64,000 nucleotides of DNA, taken from the NCBI RefSeq assembly GCF_030518215.1, contig NZ_JAULRT010000059.1, positions 62,001 through 126,000 on the forward strand, read 5' to 3'. Shown in pieces: positions 37,710 to 47,626 of this stretch; the stretch's first letter is position 1; each line of letters opens with the position of its first letter. The notes beneath the pieces were generated by a model. That model made no database searches. It saw only the letters and a program-made list of their open reading frames with translations, and was not told the DNA's origin. A program made the translations under genes and the position numbers. The stretch is from Gilvimarinus algae (GTDB lineage: Bacteria > Pseudomonadota > Gammaproteobacteria > Pseudomonadales > Cellvibrionaceae).

Positions 37710-40700
37710 ATGCGGCGGCTGCTCCGGACTCTTCTGAGAACCTTCTATCTAACTCTTGCCTTTGCGGTCATTCTGCTAGCGGTGGTTGTGCAACTCGGCC
37801 GCAGCTTTACCTATTTGGTGTCCGACTATAACGAACAGCTTGCAGCACTGTTGTCCGAGCAGACGGGCACACGGGTCGCACTGGGCGCCCTAGAGGGGCA
37901 CTGGGACGGTTTGCAGCCACTGCTCGATGTCGACGATATTGCTGTGTACGGCGAGCAGGGCGAGTTGCTCATTGCTCTGAAGCACGCTCGCCTAAGGCTT
38001 GATTTGCTGTCCAGCGCCATTGCCTTTACGCCAGTGTGGAGTAATGTCACCTTGAACGGTGGCAGCATGAGCCTGATTGAGGACGAGACGGGCCGCTGGC
38101 GCATTCGCGGGGCCAACACTGGCGATGAGGCCATGGCGCCGCAGATGCAGGAGAAGCTGGTGGACATTCTCCTGGCGGCCCGTCGTATCGGCTTCGAGCG
38201 CACTCAGCTCGATGTGCGGTTCCAAAGCGGTGAGCGCCTGAGTCTCGAGTCGCCCAGTTTGCTGTTGGAAAATCGCGGCGACTTCCATCGTCTGCTGCTG
38301 CACTTGGATGTGGAAGAACGCCCCAATGCGCTCTTCTTGCTGCTGGAGTCCAATGGCGATCCGCGTCTGGCTCGCAGTGAGATAGACGGGTATCTGCAGC
38401 TTCGAAAACTCCCCTTTAGTCAAACCACCTTTGCTGAATCTTCGGTGCAGGGCGCGGTGGATGCCAGTATCTGGTTGCATAAACCCCGCGGCGGTGAGCC
38501 TTACCAGTTGAGCGGAGAGCTGGCTCTGACTGATCTTAGCCTGCCTTCGCCGGCAGGGCGTCTTAATGTGGATCAGCTGCGCGCCGAGCTCTCCGGCACG
38601 CTCAGTGGGTCGCAGCACTGGCAGATTGGCACAGACTCTTTGTTTGTCGCGCTCAAGGGGCGTTCTCGCGGTGGGTTGAGCCTATCTATTGAGCGCGATG
38701 GCTCTGAGGCTCCGATGATCGCGCGTATGGCTCAACTGGATCTCGCCTGGCTCAGCGACTGGCTGCTCGGCGCCGGCGTGTTTGCCGAAGGAGGGCGCCT
38801 AGAGGCCCTGGTACAAGACCTAAACGCGCGCGGGGCGCTGACTCATGTGGCCGTGTCGTTCCCCCCTGCGGAACCTCGTGCGTGGGAGCTGCGGGCGCAG
38901 ATCGCCGATGTGAGCCTGGACAGCTGGAATCGGGCGCCTGCGTTTGAGCATATTCATGGCTATCTGCAAGTGGGAGCGACACAAGGGCAGGTGCAGATTG
39001 ATCGTCAGGGGCCCTTCGCAATGATTGTCGAAGAGGTCTACGATCAGCCCCTGAACTTTGACAGTGCCAGCGGGCAGGTGGCTTGGCTGTTGCGCCCGGA
39101 AGACAATCAGGTGGATGTTTATTCCGGGCCGCTGACGTTGAGCGACGGTGCCGAGCGCGCCCGCGGGCAGTTTCATCTGTCGCTTCCGTTTGAGCGCAAC
39201 ACCGGCTCCATTGATCTGACCATCGCGCTGGCGGCAATGGATGTGAGGGCAACTCAGTATCGCAAGTACCTGCCAGCTATAGTCCCTGAGTCACTGCGCG
39301 AGTATCTCGATCGCGGTATCGGCAGTGACAATCCGGGGCGGGCCACGCGCGGCAGCTTTGTCTATCGCGGTTCACTCAACGATCAAAGCGCACTGGCGCG
39401 CAGCGTCGGGCTGGATCTTACCGTGACCGATGGTTCGTTTATTTATCACGATAACTGGCCTCGGGTGCACGACCTGCAGGGACGACTCGTTATTGATGAT
39501 GGCGATGTGCACGGGCGTTTGCGCCAGGGGCGCGTATACAACAGCCGCGTTTACGATGCCAGGATTGCGATGACAGACAATCCGAGTGACGAGGGACGTC
39601 TGCTCGAAGTGGCGGGGCTGGTCGATGGCATCGCCAGCGACGGGTTGCGGATATTGCGCCAGAGCGTCCTGCGCCAATACGTGGGCAGCCATATGGACAG
39701 CTGGTACCTGCACGGTGAGTTGTCTGCTGCGATTGATCTGGCGATTCCGCTAACGGAAGGTAGTCGTGGCGGCCATCAAAAGCTGGCGTTCGATATCGAT
39801 GCCGAAACCTTTGCTTTGGATAACTTTCGGCTGGAGCTCGCTGATTTCAGCGGTCGTGTGACCTATGACAATACCAGCGGTATTCGCTCAGAGAAATTAC
39901 GCGCGAGTATGTTTGGTCATCCGACGACTATTGCCCTCAGCTCAAAACAAGGGGCTGATCAAGAAAACATCACAGTGATTGATGTAAGGGCGCAGGCCAG
40001 TGCCGAGCAGCTCGCGATCTGGAGCCGCCAGCCGGCACTGCTGTTCGCTCAGGGTGAGTTGCCACTGGATGTCCATGTCGAGCTCAATCATACCTCCTCG
40101 GCTGGGAAGGGTGCCTCGTCGGACCGGCGAGTGGCCGCCGTGGCCGTCAACGCGGATTTGGCGGATGTGGCGGTGGATTTGCCCGAGCCGCTGGGCAAGG
40201 TGGCCGGAGAGTCCGGGGTGCTGGCTGCCAATTACATCCTCGGGGCGCAGACCGCCCTGGTGGATGTCCATTATTTGGATGAGTTGCGCGCGCTATTGCA
40301 CCTTAAGGGGGGCAGCGGCGAATTGCTCAACGGCTCGCTAAGCCTTGGCGGTGAACCTGAGTTGACTCTGGCTCCGGAGTTCCATATTGCCGGTGAGCTG
40401 GAGTACCTGCAGCCAGAGCGCTGGTTGGATGTCATAGACCGCTATCGGCAGCAGCACGAGTCCCTTGGCAGTGACGGCGAAGCCGCGGGGCTCGGCGGCG
40501 GGCAGCTCGACGTCCCTCTGAGCGTGGATCTTGTGCTCGCGCGCCAGCCATTGGGGCCGATGGCGCTGACCAATTTGCGTCTGCGGGCGCGCCAACTCGA
40601 AGGTGGCTGGGACTTTTTGTTCAACAATCAAGCCGTGTCCGGCGAACTTTTCTGGCCTGCTGACAGCGCTGAACCTTTGCGCCTGTCTCTCGCTGAGCTG

Positions 40701-41630
40701 GATATACCCGAGTCTTTGTTGCCGGTTGAGAACGCCGATGAGCAGATAGGCGGCGATTTTGATGCCAGCCGCCTGGCGGGCTGGCGCGCCGCTGATGTGA
40801 CCATCGAGAGTTTAAAGCTCGCTGGCGGCGATTATGGTCGCTGGGCGTTTGCCTTCCGTCCCGCGGCCGATCGCCTGCAACTGGCCGACATCATTGGTGA
40901 TATTCGCGGCCTGCGAGTGGCCGGGCAGGGCGAAGCGCCCGGCGCGAATTTGACCTGGTTGTTGAGCGACATCAATCGCACCGCCTTCAGTGGCGAGGTC
41001 ACTACCGATGATATGGCTAAAGTGCTCAGGCTTTGGCAGGCCCCGCCTAACATTGAGAGTGATTCGGCCGAGTATCAGCTGGATCTCAGTTGGCCCGGCA
41101 GTCCTCTGGAGTTTGACTTGGTGACTCTTTCCGGGGTGATGGATACCCGGCTCGGTCGGGGGCGGTTTATTCGCGACGGTTCGGGTGCTGGGGAAGGCCT
41201 GTTGCGTTTAATGGGGTTGTTTAATTTCGACTCTTTAGCGCGGCGGTTGCGGCTGGATTTTTCCGACTTATACAAAAGCGGGCTAACCTTCGATAGCATA
41301 ACCGGCACACTGGTTTTTGATGAGGGGAGCCTGCACATTAAAAACCCGATTCAAATGCGCAGCCCCTCAAGCCGTATGCAATTGACAGGTTCCGTCGACT
41401 TGGTGGAGCAAACGCTGGATACACAGCTGGTGGCTACCTTGCCCATGGCGGGTAATTTGACGGTGATTGCCGCGTTGGCGGCCGGGCTGCCCGCCGCCGC
41501 CGGCGTCTTTGTCATCAGTAAACTGTTTGAAGAGCAAATGAACAAGGCCACTAGTGTTAGCTACCGGATCAGTGGGGATTGGGATGATCCGGTCAGCGAG
41601 TTTCAAAGCGCCGCAGAGGCCGGCGACTAA
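37710..41630 (+). CDS. yhdP: YhdP family AsmA-like phospholipid transport protein
   Basis: A 1306-residue protein with one N-terminal membrane helix (about 8-28) and a long periplasmic region of beta-rich repeats, ending in an AsmA-like C-terminal domain (GRGRFIRDGSGAGEGLLRLMGLFNFDSLARRLRLDFSD). DUF3971/AsmA-like proteins of this type (YhdP, TamB, YdbH) form hydrophobic grooves that carry phospholipids to the outer membrane. The ATG at 37710 follows GGGGAGC; a TTG immediately before it extends the frame by one codon. It ends 2 bases from the convergent yjgA. Confidence 0.94.
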   Translation: MRRLLRTLLRTFYLTLAFAVILLAVVVQLGRSFTYLVSDYNEQLAALLSEQTGTRVALGALEGHWDGLQPLLDVDDIAVYGEQGELLIALKHARLRLDLLSSAIAFTPVWSNVTLNGGSMSLIEDETGRWRIRGANTGDEAMAPQMQEKLVDILLAARRIGFERTQLDVRFQSGERLSLESPSLLLENRGDFHRLLLHLDVEERPNALFLLLESNGDPRLARSEIDGYLQLRKLPFSQTTFAESSVQGAVDASIWLHKPRGGEPYQLSGELALTDLSLPSPAGRLNVDQLRAELSGTLSGSQHWQIGTDSLFVALKGRSRGGLSLSIERDGSEAPMIARMAQLDLAWLSDWLLGAGVFAEGGRLEALVQDLNARGALTHVAVSFPPAEPRAWELRAQIADVSLDSWNRAPAFEHIHGYLQVGATQGQVQIDRQGPFAMIVEEVYDQPLNFDSASGQVAWLLRPEDNQVDVYSGPLTLSDGAERARGQFHLSLPFERNTGSIDLTIALAAMDVRATQYRKYLPAIVPESLREYLDRGIGSDNPGRATRGSFVYRGSLNDQSALARSVGLDLTVTDGSFIYHDNWPRVHDLQGRLVIDDGDVHGRLRQGRVYNSRVYDARIAMTDNPSDEGRLLEVAGLVDGIASDGLRILRQSVLRQYVGSHMDSWYLHGELSAAIDLAIPLTEGSRGGHQKLAFDIDAETFALDNFRLELADFSGRVTYDNTSGIRSEKLRASMFGHPTTIALSSKQGADQENITVIDVRAQASAEQLAIWSRQPALLFAQGELPLDVHVELNHTSSAGKGASSDRRVAAVAVNADLADVAVDLPEPLGKVAGESGVLAANYILGAQTALVDVHYLDELRALLHLKGGSGELLNGSLSLGGEPELTLAPEFHIAGELEYLQPERWLDVIDRYRQQHESLGSDGEAAGLGGGQLDVPLSVDLVLARQPLGPMALTNLRLRARQLEGGWDFLFNNQAVSGELFWPADSAEPLRLSLAELDIPESLLPVENADEQIGGDFDASRLAGWRAADVTIESLKLAGGDYGRWAFAFRPAADRLQLADIIGDIRGLRVAGQGEAPGANLTWLLSDINRTAFSGEVTTDDMAKVLRLWQAPPNIESDSAEYQLDLSWPGSPLEFDLVTLSGVMDTRLGRGRFIRDGSGAGEGLLRLMGLFNFDSLARRLRLDFSDLYKSGLTFDSITGTLVFDEGSLHIKNPIQMRSPSSRMQLTGSVDLVEQTLDTQLVATLPMAGNLTVIAALAAGLPAAAGVFVISKLFEEQMNKATSVSYRISGDWDDPVSEFQSAAEAGD

Positions 41631-41632
41631 AC

Positions 41633-42142
41633 TCAGTCGCGAGCGGCCAAGGTGTCTCGAAGGTAGCGAAACAGTTTGCGGGCGTGAGCGGGGGCTTTTT
41701 GTTGTGATTGCTCTTTTTGCGCCAGGCGGACAAGCTGTCTCAAGTGCTGAATATCCACCTCGGGGTACTGGCTGATAAACTCTGACAAGGCATCATTGTC
41801 GCTGAGCAGCCGATCGCGCCACTGCTCAATCAGATGTTGGCGCTGCACGCTGAGGGTGCCGGCGGACTTAATAGCATCGATGTCCGCTGCGACACGCTCT
41901 CCATCGACATTGCGCATCAGCTTGCCGATAAATTGCAGGTGCCGTCTCTTAGCCTCATTCTGTCGGATGCGCTGCATTTCTCTGACTGCGGTCAACACCT
42001 CTTCCGGCAGCTCGATGCTGGCCAGCTGGGATTCCTTGAGCTCGGTCAGTTGTCGGCCGAGCTCTTGCAGGGCGTGCATCTCGCGCTTGCGTTGGGTTTT
42101 ACTCGGGCCCAGATGTTCTTCGTCGTCGTAATAGTCGTTCAT
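41633..42142 (-). CDS. yjgA: Ribosome-associated protein YjgA (DarP, DUF615)
   Basis: A 169-residue highly charged helical protein with the family's PSKTQRKREMHALQELGRQL and ELPEEVLTAVREMQRIRQNEAKRRHLQFIGKLMR. It binds late 50S precursors and helps their assembly. It lies 2 bases before npr and appears co-transcribed with the PTS-Ntr genes. In Pseudomonas it lies between tldD and pmbA, which are missing here. Confidence 0.95.
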   Translation of the reverse strand: MNDYYDDEEHLGPSKTQRKREMHALQELGRQLTELKESQLASIELPEEVLTAVREMQRIRQNEAKRRHLQFIGKLMRNVDGERVAADIDAIKSAGTLSVQRQHLIEQWRDRLLSDNDALSEFISQYPEVDIQHLRQLVRLAQKEQSQQKAPAHARKLFRYLRDTLAARD

Positions 42143-42144
42143 TT

Positions 42145-42420
42145 TCAGTCTTCTTCGCTCTCTTCAAAACCGGACTCGATCAGGGCGCAAACCGCGTCCA
42201 GTGCCGCCTCGGAATCTTCGCCGTTGGTGTAGACGCAAATTTCGGTACCGAGGCCGGCGGCGAGCATCATCAGTGCCATCATGCTGGCACAGTCAGCACT
42301 TTTCTCCGGCAGGCGCAGCTCAACGGCGCAGTTGTACTCGCGCGTTAAGGCCACCAGCTTGGCGGCTGAGCGCGCGTGTAGCCCCTTGCGATTGACAATG
42401 GTAACCGTTCTTTCGGGCAT
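42145..42420 (-). CDS. ptsO: Phosphocarrier protein NPr (HPr-like, PTS-Ntr)
   Basis: A 91-residue HPr-fold protein with the phosphorylatable His15 in KGLHARSAAKL and Ser46 in CASMMALMML. It passes phosphate from EI-Ntr to PtsN in the regulatory nitrogen PTS. Its stop abuts the neighbouring genes, with rapZ ending one base away upstream. It forms one unit with rapZ, ptsN, hpf and rpoN. Confidence 0.95.
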   Translation of the reverse strand: MPERTVTIVNRKGLHARSAAKLVALTREYNCAVELRLPEKSADCASMMALMMLAAGLGTEICVYTNGEDSEAALDAVCALIESGFEESEED

Positions 42421-43299
42421 TTAATGGTGCTCGGTATGATCCTGATTCAGTTCGCGGTGACGTACCTGAACATTGTCCAGTTCTTGACTAAAGTGGCTCT
42501 GTAGTTTTTCGCACAAGTAGACAGAGCGGTGTTGGCCGCCCGTGCAACCGATGGCAATGGTTATGTAACTGCGATTGTTGGCCTGGTAGTGCTTCCACCA
42601 GCGTCCCAGAAAACCTTTAATATCTTCGTACATTTCCTGTACGAGCTTTTCGGCATCGAGAAAATCGATAACATCTCTGTCCAGACCTGTCTGCGTTCGC
42701 AAATGGTGCTCCCAGTGCGGGTTAGGCAGGCAGCGGGCGTCAAATACCAAATCGGCGTTACTGGGCGGACCATGCTTAAAGCCGAAGGATTCGAAGAGCA
42801 CAGCCATACCGTCGGCGTGGGGCTCGGCCACTCTGGACTTAATCAGTTCGCGTAGCTGGTGGAGGTTTAGCGCTGTGGTGTCGATCACCAGGTCGGCACT
42901 GTCGCGCATGGGTTCGAGCAGCTGGTGCTCGGTATTAATCGCTTCGGTCAGGTGCCGATGTTTATCGCTTAAAGGATGTTTGCGGCGCGTCTCGCTAAAG
43001 CGCTGGACAATTTTTTTGGTGTCTGCGTCGAGAAACAGCACGGTGAAAGGCAGGTGGGCGTCTTTCAATGTGCCGATCATGGACGGGAAAATCCCCAAGT
43101 CCTGCCAAGCATCGCGAATATCAATGCCTATGGCAAAGTTTTGGTTCTCGGCATCTTTGTGAATTTGGATCTGGGCGATCAGTGACGGTAGGAGGCTAAC
43201 CGGTAAGTTGTCGATGCAGTTGTAACCCGCATCTTCCAGAGCGTTGAGCGCGGTACTCTTTCCCGACCCGGAGAGGCCGCTGACAATCACTAAATGCAT
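42421..43299 (-). CDS. rapZ: RNase adaptor / nucleotide-binding protein RapZ
   Basis: RapZ binds small RNAs of the GlmY/GlmZ type and guides RNase E, so adjusting GlmS and amino-sugar supply. The 292 residues start with the P-loop VSGLSGSGKSTALN, include GIDIRDAW, FLDADTKKIVQRFSETRRKHPL, and end with the C-terminal domain motif IAIGCTGGQHRSVYL. It sits between npr and ptsN as in other gammaproteobacteria. Confidence 0.97.
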   Translation of the reverse strand: MHLVIVSGLSGSGKSTALNALEDAGYNCIDNLPVSLLPSLIAQIQIHKDAENQNFAIGIDIRDAWQDLGIFPSMIGTLKDAHLPFTVLFLDADTKKIVQRFSETRRKHPLSDKHRHLTEAINTEHQLLEPMRDSADLVIDTTALNLHQLRELIKSRVAEPHADGMAVLFESFGFKHGPPSNADLVFDARCLPNPHWEHHLRTQTGLDRDVIDFLDAEKLVQEMYEDIKGFLGRWWKHYQANNRSYITIAIGCTGGQHRSVYLCEKLQSHFSQELDNVQVRHRELNQDHTEHH

Positions 43300-43320
43300 A
43301 GGTGACTTTCCCGGTCAGTG

Positions 43321-43770
43321 TCAGTGATCGATGGCTGTCTGGTAGAGCACCGCGGCCGTATCGGCGCTGCGCAGCGCCTGACGAAATCCGTCGTCGTTAA
43401 GTGCACTGGCAAGCGATGCCAGGGTCTGCAAGTGCTCATCGTTGGCTTGCTCTGGCACCAGCATGGCAAAAAGTACGTCCACCGGCTCCCCGTCGACCGC
43501 ATCGAAATCAATGGGCTCTTTGAGGGTGATCAGTGCCCCCAGAGTGGCGGCGCAGCCGGGAATGCGACAGTGGGGAATGGCCACGCCGTGACCAATGCCG
43601 GTGGAGCCCAGTCGCTCGCGGGCAATCAGACGACGGAAAATGTCGTCCGCATCCAGTCCCTGCTCCTGCTCAGCAATGGTGTTGGCAAGAATTTCCAGAG
43701 CCCGCTTTTTACTGACCCCTTCAATATGGCTCAGTGTTCTTTGGGGCGCGAGTATTTGCTCAATGTGCAT
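43321..43770 (-). CDS. ptsN: PTS-Ntr EIIA component PtsN
   Basis: A 149-residue EIIA-type phosphoprotein; the active His67 is in GVAIPHCRIPG. In its unphosphorylated form it regulates potassium transport, carbon storage and other targets in relatives. It lies 5 bases after hpf and 21 bases before rapZ. Confidence 0.97.
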   Translation of the reverse strand: MHIEQILAPQRTLSHIEGVSKKRALEILANTIAEQEQGLDADDIFRRLIARERLGSTGIGHGVAIPHCRIPGCAATLGALITLKEPIDFDAVDGEPVDVLFAMLVPEQANDEHLQTLASLASALNDDGFRQALRSADTAAVLYQTAIDH

Positions 43771-43775
43771 GGTGA

Positions 43776-44066
43776 TCAGCGATGGCTTTTGAGTTTTTCT
43801 TTGTGCTTGATCAGTTGGCGATCAAGCTTGTCGGTCAGGGCGTCGATGGCCGCGTAGAGATCTTCTGACTCGGCATCTGCAAAAATATCCTTGCCATTGA
43901 CGTGAATCGTCGCTTCGGCTTTTTGCACCAGCTTTTCAACCGTCAAAATGACGTTAATGCTGGTAATAAACTCACTGTGATGGGTCAGGCGCTCAAGCTT
44001 GCTGTCCACATAGTTGTGAATGGCTTCGGTTACGTCGAGATGATGGCCGCTGATATTGACTTGCAT
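43776..44066 (-). CDS. hpf: Ribosome hibernation-promoting factor (short form)
   Basis: A 96-residue protein with the HPF/YfiA fold: MQVNISGHHLDVTEAIHNYVDSKLERL and DIFADAESEDLYAAIDALTDKLDRQLIKHKEKLK. The short length matches the form that works with RMF to make inactive 100S ribosomes. It lies 81 bases downstream of rpoN. Confidence 0.97.
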   Translation of the reverse strand: MQVNISGHHLDVTEAIHNYVDSKLERLTHHSEFITSINVILTVEKLVQKAEATIHVNGKDIFADAESEDLYAAIDALTDKLDRQLIKHKEKLKSHR

Positions 44067-44147
44067 AATCTGTCCTCTTGTCAGGGTGGTTTGCCCTTTT
44101 GTCCAGTAATTGCCTGTCTGCTATTCAGAGTACAGGCTCTGACTCAC

Positions 44148-45659
44148 TCACACCAGAGCCTTGCGCTCATTGGAAGGCGGTATGTTCAGAGACTCGCGGT
44201 ACTTGGCGATGGTGCGGCGAGCAACCTGAATGCCCTGCTCCGATAGCATTTCGGTGATCTTGCTATCGCTGAGGGGCTTTTTCGGGTTCTCGGCGGCGAC
44301 GAGCTTTTTAATAATAGCCCGGATTGCCGTAGACGAACACTCGCCGCCCGAGTCGGTACTGACGTGTGAGGAGAAAAAGTACTTGAGCTCGAAAATCCCC
44401 TGAGGTGTGTGCATGTACTTTTGCGTCGTTACCCGCGAGATGGTCGATTCGTGCATTTCCACCAGCTCGGCAATGTCGTGCAGAACCAGCGGTTTCATGG
44501 CCTCGGCACCGTAATCGAGAAAGCCGCGCTGCTTTTCTACGATGCAGGTGGCAACCTTGAGGAGTGTCTCGTTACGGCTCTGGAGGCTTTTGAGGAACCA
44601 GCGCGCTTCTTGCAGATTGTTCTTCAAAAAGGTGTTTTCTCGGCTGGAGTCGGCGCGCTTGACCAGCGATGCGTAGCCCGAGTTGATGCGCAGCCTCGGT
44701 GCGATATCCGGGTTGAGCTCAACGGTCCAACGTCCATCGCGCTTTTCGACAAAGACGTCCGGAACCACGTATTCGGTCTCACGGGTGTCGATAATTTCGC
44801 CCGGGTGGGGGTTGAGCGTTTTAATCAAGGCTACCGCCTGGGCCAGTTCCGGCTCCTTGAGGCGGGTCTTGCGCATTAGTTGGCGATAGTCGCGGCTGCC
44901 CAGCAGCTGCAAGTGGTGCTGAACAATTTGCCGTGCGGCATCCAGGTATGGGGTGTCTTTGTCGAACTGGGCCAGTTGTACCAGCAGGCAATCCACTAGG
45001 CTCTCACTGCAGACGCCACAGGGGTCGAACTGCTGAAGCCGATGCTGGACGGCCTGTACTTCGTCCAGTTCCAGCTCTTCCAGGCTGTTGGCCAGCCCTT
45101 CATAGATGTCTTCAACGCTGGTGCTGAGCAGACCGCTTTGCTCTACCGCATCGATAATGGCCATAGCGATGATTTCATCGCGCTCCGACAGGGGGGTCAG
45201 GTTCAGCTGCCACATCAAGTGGTCGTAGAGTGATTCGGTGCTGCCCCGGCGGCTTTCGAAGTCCGAGTCGTCGCCCTCGTAGTTGCTGGCCGGAAGTGTC
45301 GGACCGGAGGTGTCGTAGACATCGTCCCAGCTGGTGTCCACGGGCAAATCCTGGGGGATAGCCTCGCTCCATTCACCGTCAGCCGTGTCGCCCTCGTCGT
45401 TGCGCTCCTCCCGGGTTTTTACGGTCTCGCCATTGCCAAGGTCGGAGCTCTCGTCGTTACGGGTGTTGTCGTCACTGGCGGATTTGTCAACTTCGCCGTC
45501 GAGGTTTTCCTCTACTTCCAGCATTGGATTGGAGTCCAGCGCTTCCTGGATTTCCTGCTGTAAGTCCAGCGTTGACAGTTGCAGCAGGCGAATAGCCTGT
45601 TGCAACTGAGGCGTCATGGTCAGTTGTTGACCCAGCTTGAGCTGTAGCGATTGCTTCAT
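44148..45659 (-). CDS. rpoN: RNA polymerase sigma-54 factor RpoN
   Basis: RpoN recognises -24/-12 promoters and needs AAA+ activators. The 503 residues contain region I ([31 protein letters not shown]), a long acidic region II (about 50-120), the core-binding domain, the helix-turn-helix and the RpoN box [11 protein letters not shown] at the C-terminus. A matching -24/-12 promoter stands before pilA in this window. A strong sigma-70-like promoter lies 45 bases upstream (listed separately). Confidence 0.98.
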   Translation of the reverse strand: MKQSLQLKLGQQLTMTPQLQQAIRLLQLSTLDLQQEIQEALDSNPMLEVEENLDGEVDKSASDDNTRNDESSDLGNGETVKTREERNDEGDTADGEWSEAIPQDLPVDTSWDDVYDTSGPTLPASNYEGDDSDFESRRGSTESLYDHLMWQLNLTPLSERDEIIAMAIIDAVEQSGLLSTSVEDIYEGLANSLEELELDEVQAVQHRLQQFDPCGVCSESLVDCLLVQLAQFDKDTPYLDAARQIVQHHLQLLGSRDYRQLMRKTRLKEPELAQAVALIKTLNPHPGEIIDTRETEYVVPDVFVEKRDGRWTVELNPDIAPRLRINSGYASLVKRADSSRENTFLKNNLQEARWFLKSLQSRNETLLKVATCIVEKQRGFLDYGAEAMKPLVLHDIAELVEMHESTISRVTTQKYMHTPQGIFELKYFFSSHVSTDSGGECSSTAIRAIIKKLVAAENPKKPLSDSKITEMLSEQGIQVARRTIAKYRESLNIPPSNERKALV

Positions 45660-45703
45660 AGTTAACCGATCAATTCGACACGATGTAACCGCAGAGTTTA
45701 GTC

Positions 45704-45732
45704 AGCATACCGCTTGCAAGCAATACTGTTAA
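45704..45732 (-). promoter_or_regulatory. Putative sigma-70 promoter of rpoN with a dyad in the spacer
   Basis: Reading on the minus strand, TTAACA (45732-45727) and TATGCT (45709-45704) are separated by 17 bases; the hexamers match the -35 and -10 consensus at 5 and 4 positions. The spacer includes the 10-base perfect palindrome GCTTGCAAGC (45712-45721), which could be an operator. Transcription would start near 45697, about 38 bases before the rpoN ATG. Confidence 0.6.
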
Positions 45733-45810
45733 GCAAGCTTTGTGCCTATGAACGTAGAATTTGCAAATGTCAAGATGTTGGCGGCAGATGGGGCCGCTTA
45801 TTTGTGCCGC

Positions 45811-46536
45811 TTAGAGAACAAAGTGTTCCCCGAGGTAGACTTTGCGAACCTTGGCGTTACTCAACACCTGCTCGGCGCTGCCCTCGGCGATAATGTGTCC
45901 CTCAGAGACGATATAGGCCTTCTCACAGATGCCCAGGGTTTCCCGTACATTGTGGTCGGTGATTAAGATGCCGATATTGCGGTCCTTCAGGTGGCGCACA
46001 ATCTGCTGAATGTCGCTCACGGAGATGGGGTCCACCCCGGCAAAGGGCTCATCAAGCAAGATAAACGCGGGTTCTGTGGCCAGTGCCCGGGCAATTTCCA
46101 CACGCCGTCTCTCACCGCCGGACAGGGCCATACCGAGGCTGTCGCGTATATGGGTGATGTGAAACTCCTGCAGCAGGGACTCGAGATGCTGCTCGCGAGC
46201 GCTGCGATCCAGGTCTTTGCGGGTCTGCAAAATGGCCATGATGTTGTCGGCGACGGACAACTTTCGAAACACTGAGGCTTCCTGAGGCAGGTAGCCGATG
46301 CCGGCGCGGGCGCGACCGTGAATCGGCATGCGTGTCAGGTCTTTGTCGTCCAGGGACACCTTGCCGCGATCGGCCTGCACGAGACCTGCGATCATGTAAA
46401 AACAGGTGGTTTTACCGGCGCCGTTGGGGCCGAGTAGGCCGACAATCTCGCCGCTCGAAACGCTCAGCGAAACGTCGATGACGACTTGCCGACCCTTGTA
46501 ACTCTTGGCGAGGTTGCTTGCGTTCAGTGTCGCCAT
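45811..46536 (-). CDS. lptB: LPS export ABC transporter ATPase LptB
   Basis: LptB powers extraction of LPS from the inner membrane by LptFG. The 241 residues have Walker [10 protein letters not shown], the Q-loop PQEASVF, the signature [15 protein letters not shown] and Walker [15 protein letters not shown] longer frame from 46596 overlaps lptA; the ATG at 46536, one base after the lptA stop, is chosen. It is the end of the leftward kdsD-kdsC-lptC-lptA-lptB run, with 151 bases before rpoN. Confidence 0.97.
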   Translation of the reverse strand: MATLNASNLAKSYKGRQVVIDVSLSVSSGEIVGLLGPNGAGKTTCFYMIAGLVQADRGKVSLDDKDLTRMPIHGRARAGIGYLPQEASVFRKLSVADNIMAILQTRKDLDRSAREQHLESLLQEFHITHIRDSLGMALSGGERRRVEIARALATEPAFILLDEPFAGVDPISVSDIQQIVRHLKDRNIGILITDHNVRETLGICEKAYIVSEGHIIAEGSAEQVLSNAKVRKVYLGEHFVL

Positions 46537-46537
46537 A

Positions 46538-47059
46538 CTACTGCTCAATGACTGCCGGTGGAATGACCATTCTGATCGGCTCGCTCGATTCGCCATCGCC
46601 CTCGGCGCTCACCAACTCGCGGGTCAAGTCATAGTGAATGCTGTGGCCTTCCATTACCGCACCATCCTGCTCTAGGCGGGCCTTGACGCTCATGGAGACG
46701 GTATTTTTCTCGCTGTTATAGACAATCTCTTGAGCTTGGGCGGTGACGATGCCGCGCTCGAGGCTGGGCTGCTGTTGAAAGTGAGCCGGTGAGCCAGTAG
46801 CGGTAATTTGTTTGACGCTGTTGTCGGCGGCAAACTCAACGACGATTTGATCGGCGTTGATGATCAGCGAGCCCTGTTGCAGGCGCGCCGATCCGGTATA
46901 GGTGACCCGGCCATTTTTTTGGTCAAAAGTCTGCTGATCGGCCTGCAGCTGGAAGCTCTGTTGTCGGTCTTCCGGCAAAGCACTGGCGCCGGCCGCGGCC
47001 AGTACCAGTAGCAGTGCGAACAGCCTGCGTGGCGCGCGGCGCCATTTACTGGGGTTCAT
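46538..47059 (-). CDS. lptA: LPS transport periplasmic protein LptA
   Basis: A 173-residue periplasmic OstA-fold protein with a signal peptide (about 1-29, ending ASA-LPED) and [39 protein letters not shown], typical of LptA, which polymerises into the bridge carrying LPS across the periplasm. Its start overlaps the end of lptC by 14 bases. Confidence 0.95.
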   Translation of the reverse strand: MNPSKWRRAPRRLFALLLVLAAAGASALPEDRQQSFQLQADQQTFDQKNGRVTYTGSARLQQGSLIINADQIVVEFAADNSVKQITATGSPAHFQQQPSLERGIVTAQAQEIVYNSEKNTVSMSVKARLEQDGAVMEGHSIHYDLTRELVSAEGDGESSEPIRMVIPPAVIEQ

Positions 47060-47624
47060 AGATACCTTGTACCTCGGATAACAACTCCACGCGGCCGCTT
47101 TCGAGTTCGGCGTTCAGGCCCACCGCGCTGGTGATCCCGCGGGCGCTTCGCATGGTAACAGGTTTATCGGTCTGGGCGAATTGCCGCACCGTGTCGATCA
47201 GCAGGTCGTCAGTATCCACGGTAATGCGGCCAAATTCCGGGTGATCGCTGTAAGCGGTAACATTGTTTTTCAGGGTCAGGGTGTTGCGCTGGGTGTCCGC
47301 GACGCCGCGCTCGGCCCTAAGGTGCCAGGGGGGGCTATCGCTCTGAGCAAAGAACACCAAATGGGGCTGTTCGACGAAGCCTTTGGTTTGTCCCTGTTCG
47401 GTGTAGTAGATCACCCGCTCGGCATTCAGGGTGTGCCTGAGCGTGCCGGTGTCCGCGTAGGCCCGATCGCTCATGCCTTCGATGTAGGTTTCGGGGTAGC
47501 GCGCTTGGCTGTCCTCGGTATCCGGCCCCATCAGATCGCGGGGCGAGTACTGCAGCGCGACATAGACCAGTGCGCTGCACAACGCAATCAATAGGATCCA
47601 GGATTTGGGCTGGCGCGGACGCAT
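47046..47624 (-). CDS. lptC: LPS export protein LptC
   Basis: A 192-residue bitopic protein: one membrane helix near residues 8-24, then a periplasmic beta-jellyroll (YIEGMSDRAYADTGTLRHTLNAERVIYYTEQ). LptC hands LPS from LptFG to LptA. It lies 2 bases after kdsC and overlaps lptA. Confidence 0.93.
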   Translation of the reverse strand: MRPRQPKSWILLIALCSALVYVALQYSPRDLMGPDTEDSQARYPETYIEGMSDRAYADTGTLRHTLNAERVIYYTEQGQTKGFVEQPHLVFFAQSDSPPWHLRAERGVADTQRNTLTLKNNVTAYSDHPEFGRITVDTDDLLIDTVRQFAQTDKPVTMRSARGITSAVGLNAELESGRVELLSEVQGIYEPQ

Positions 47625-47626
47625 GT

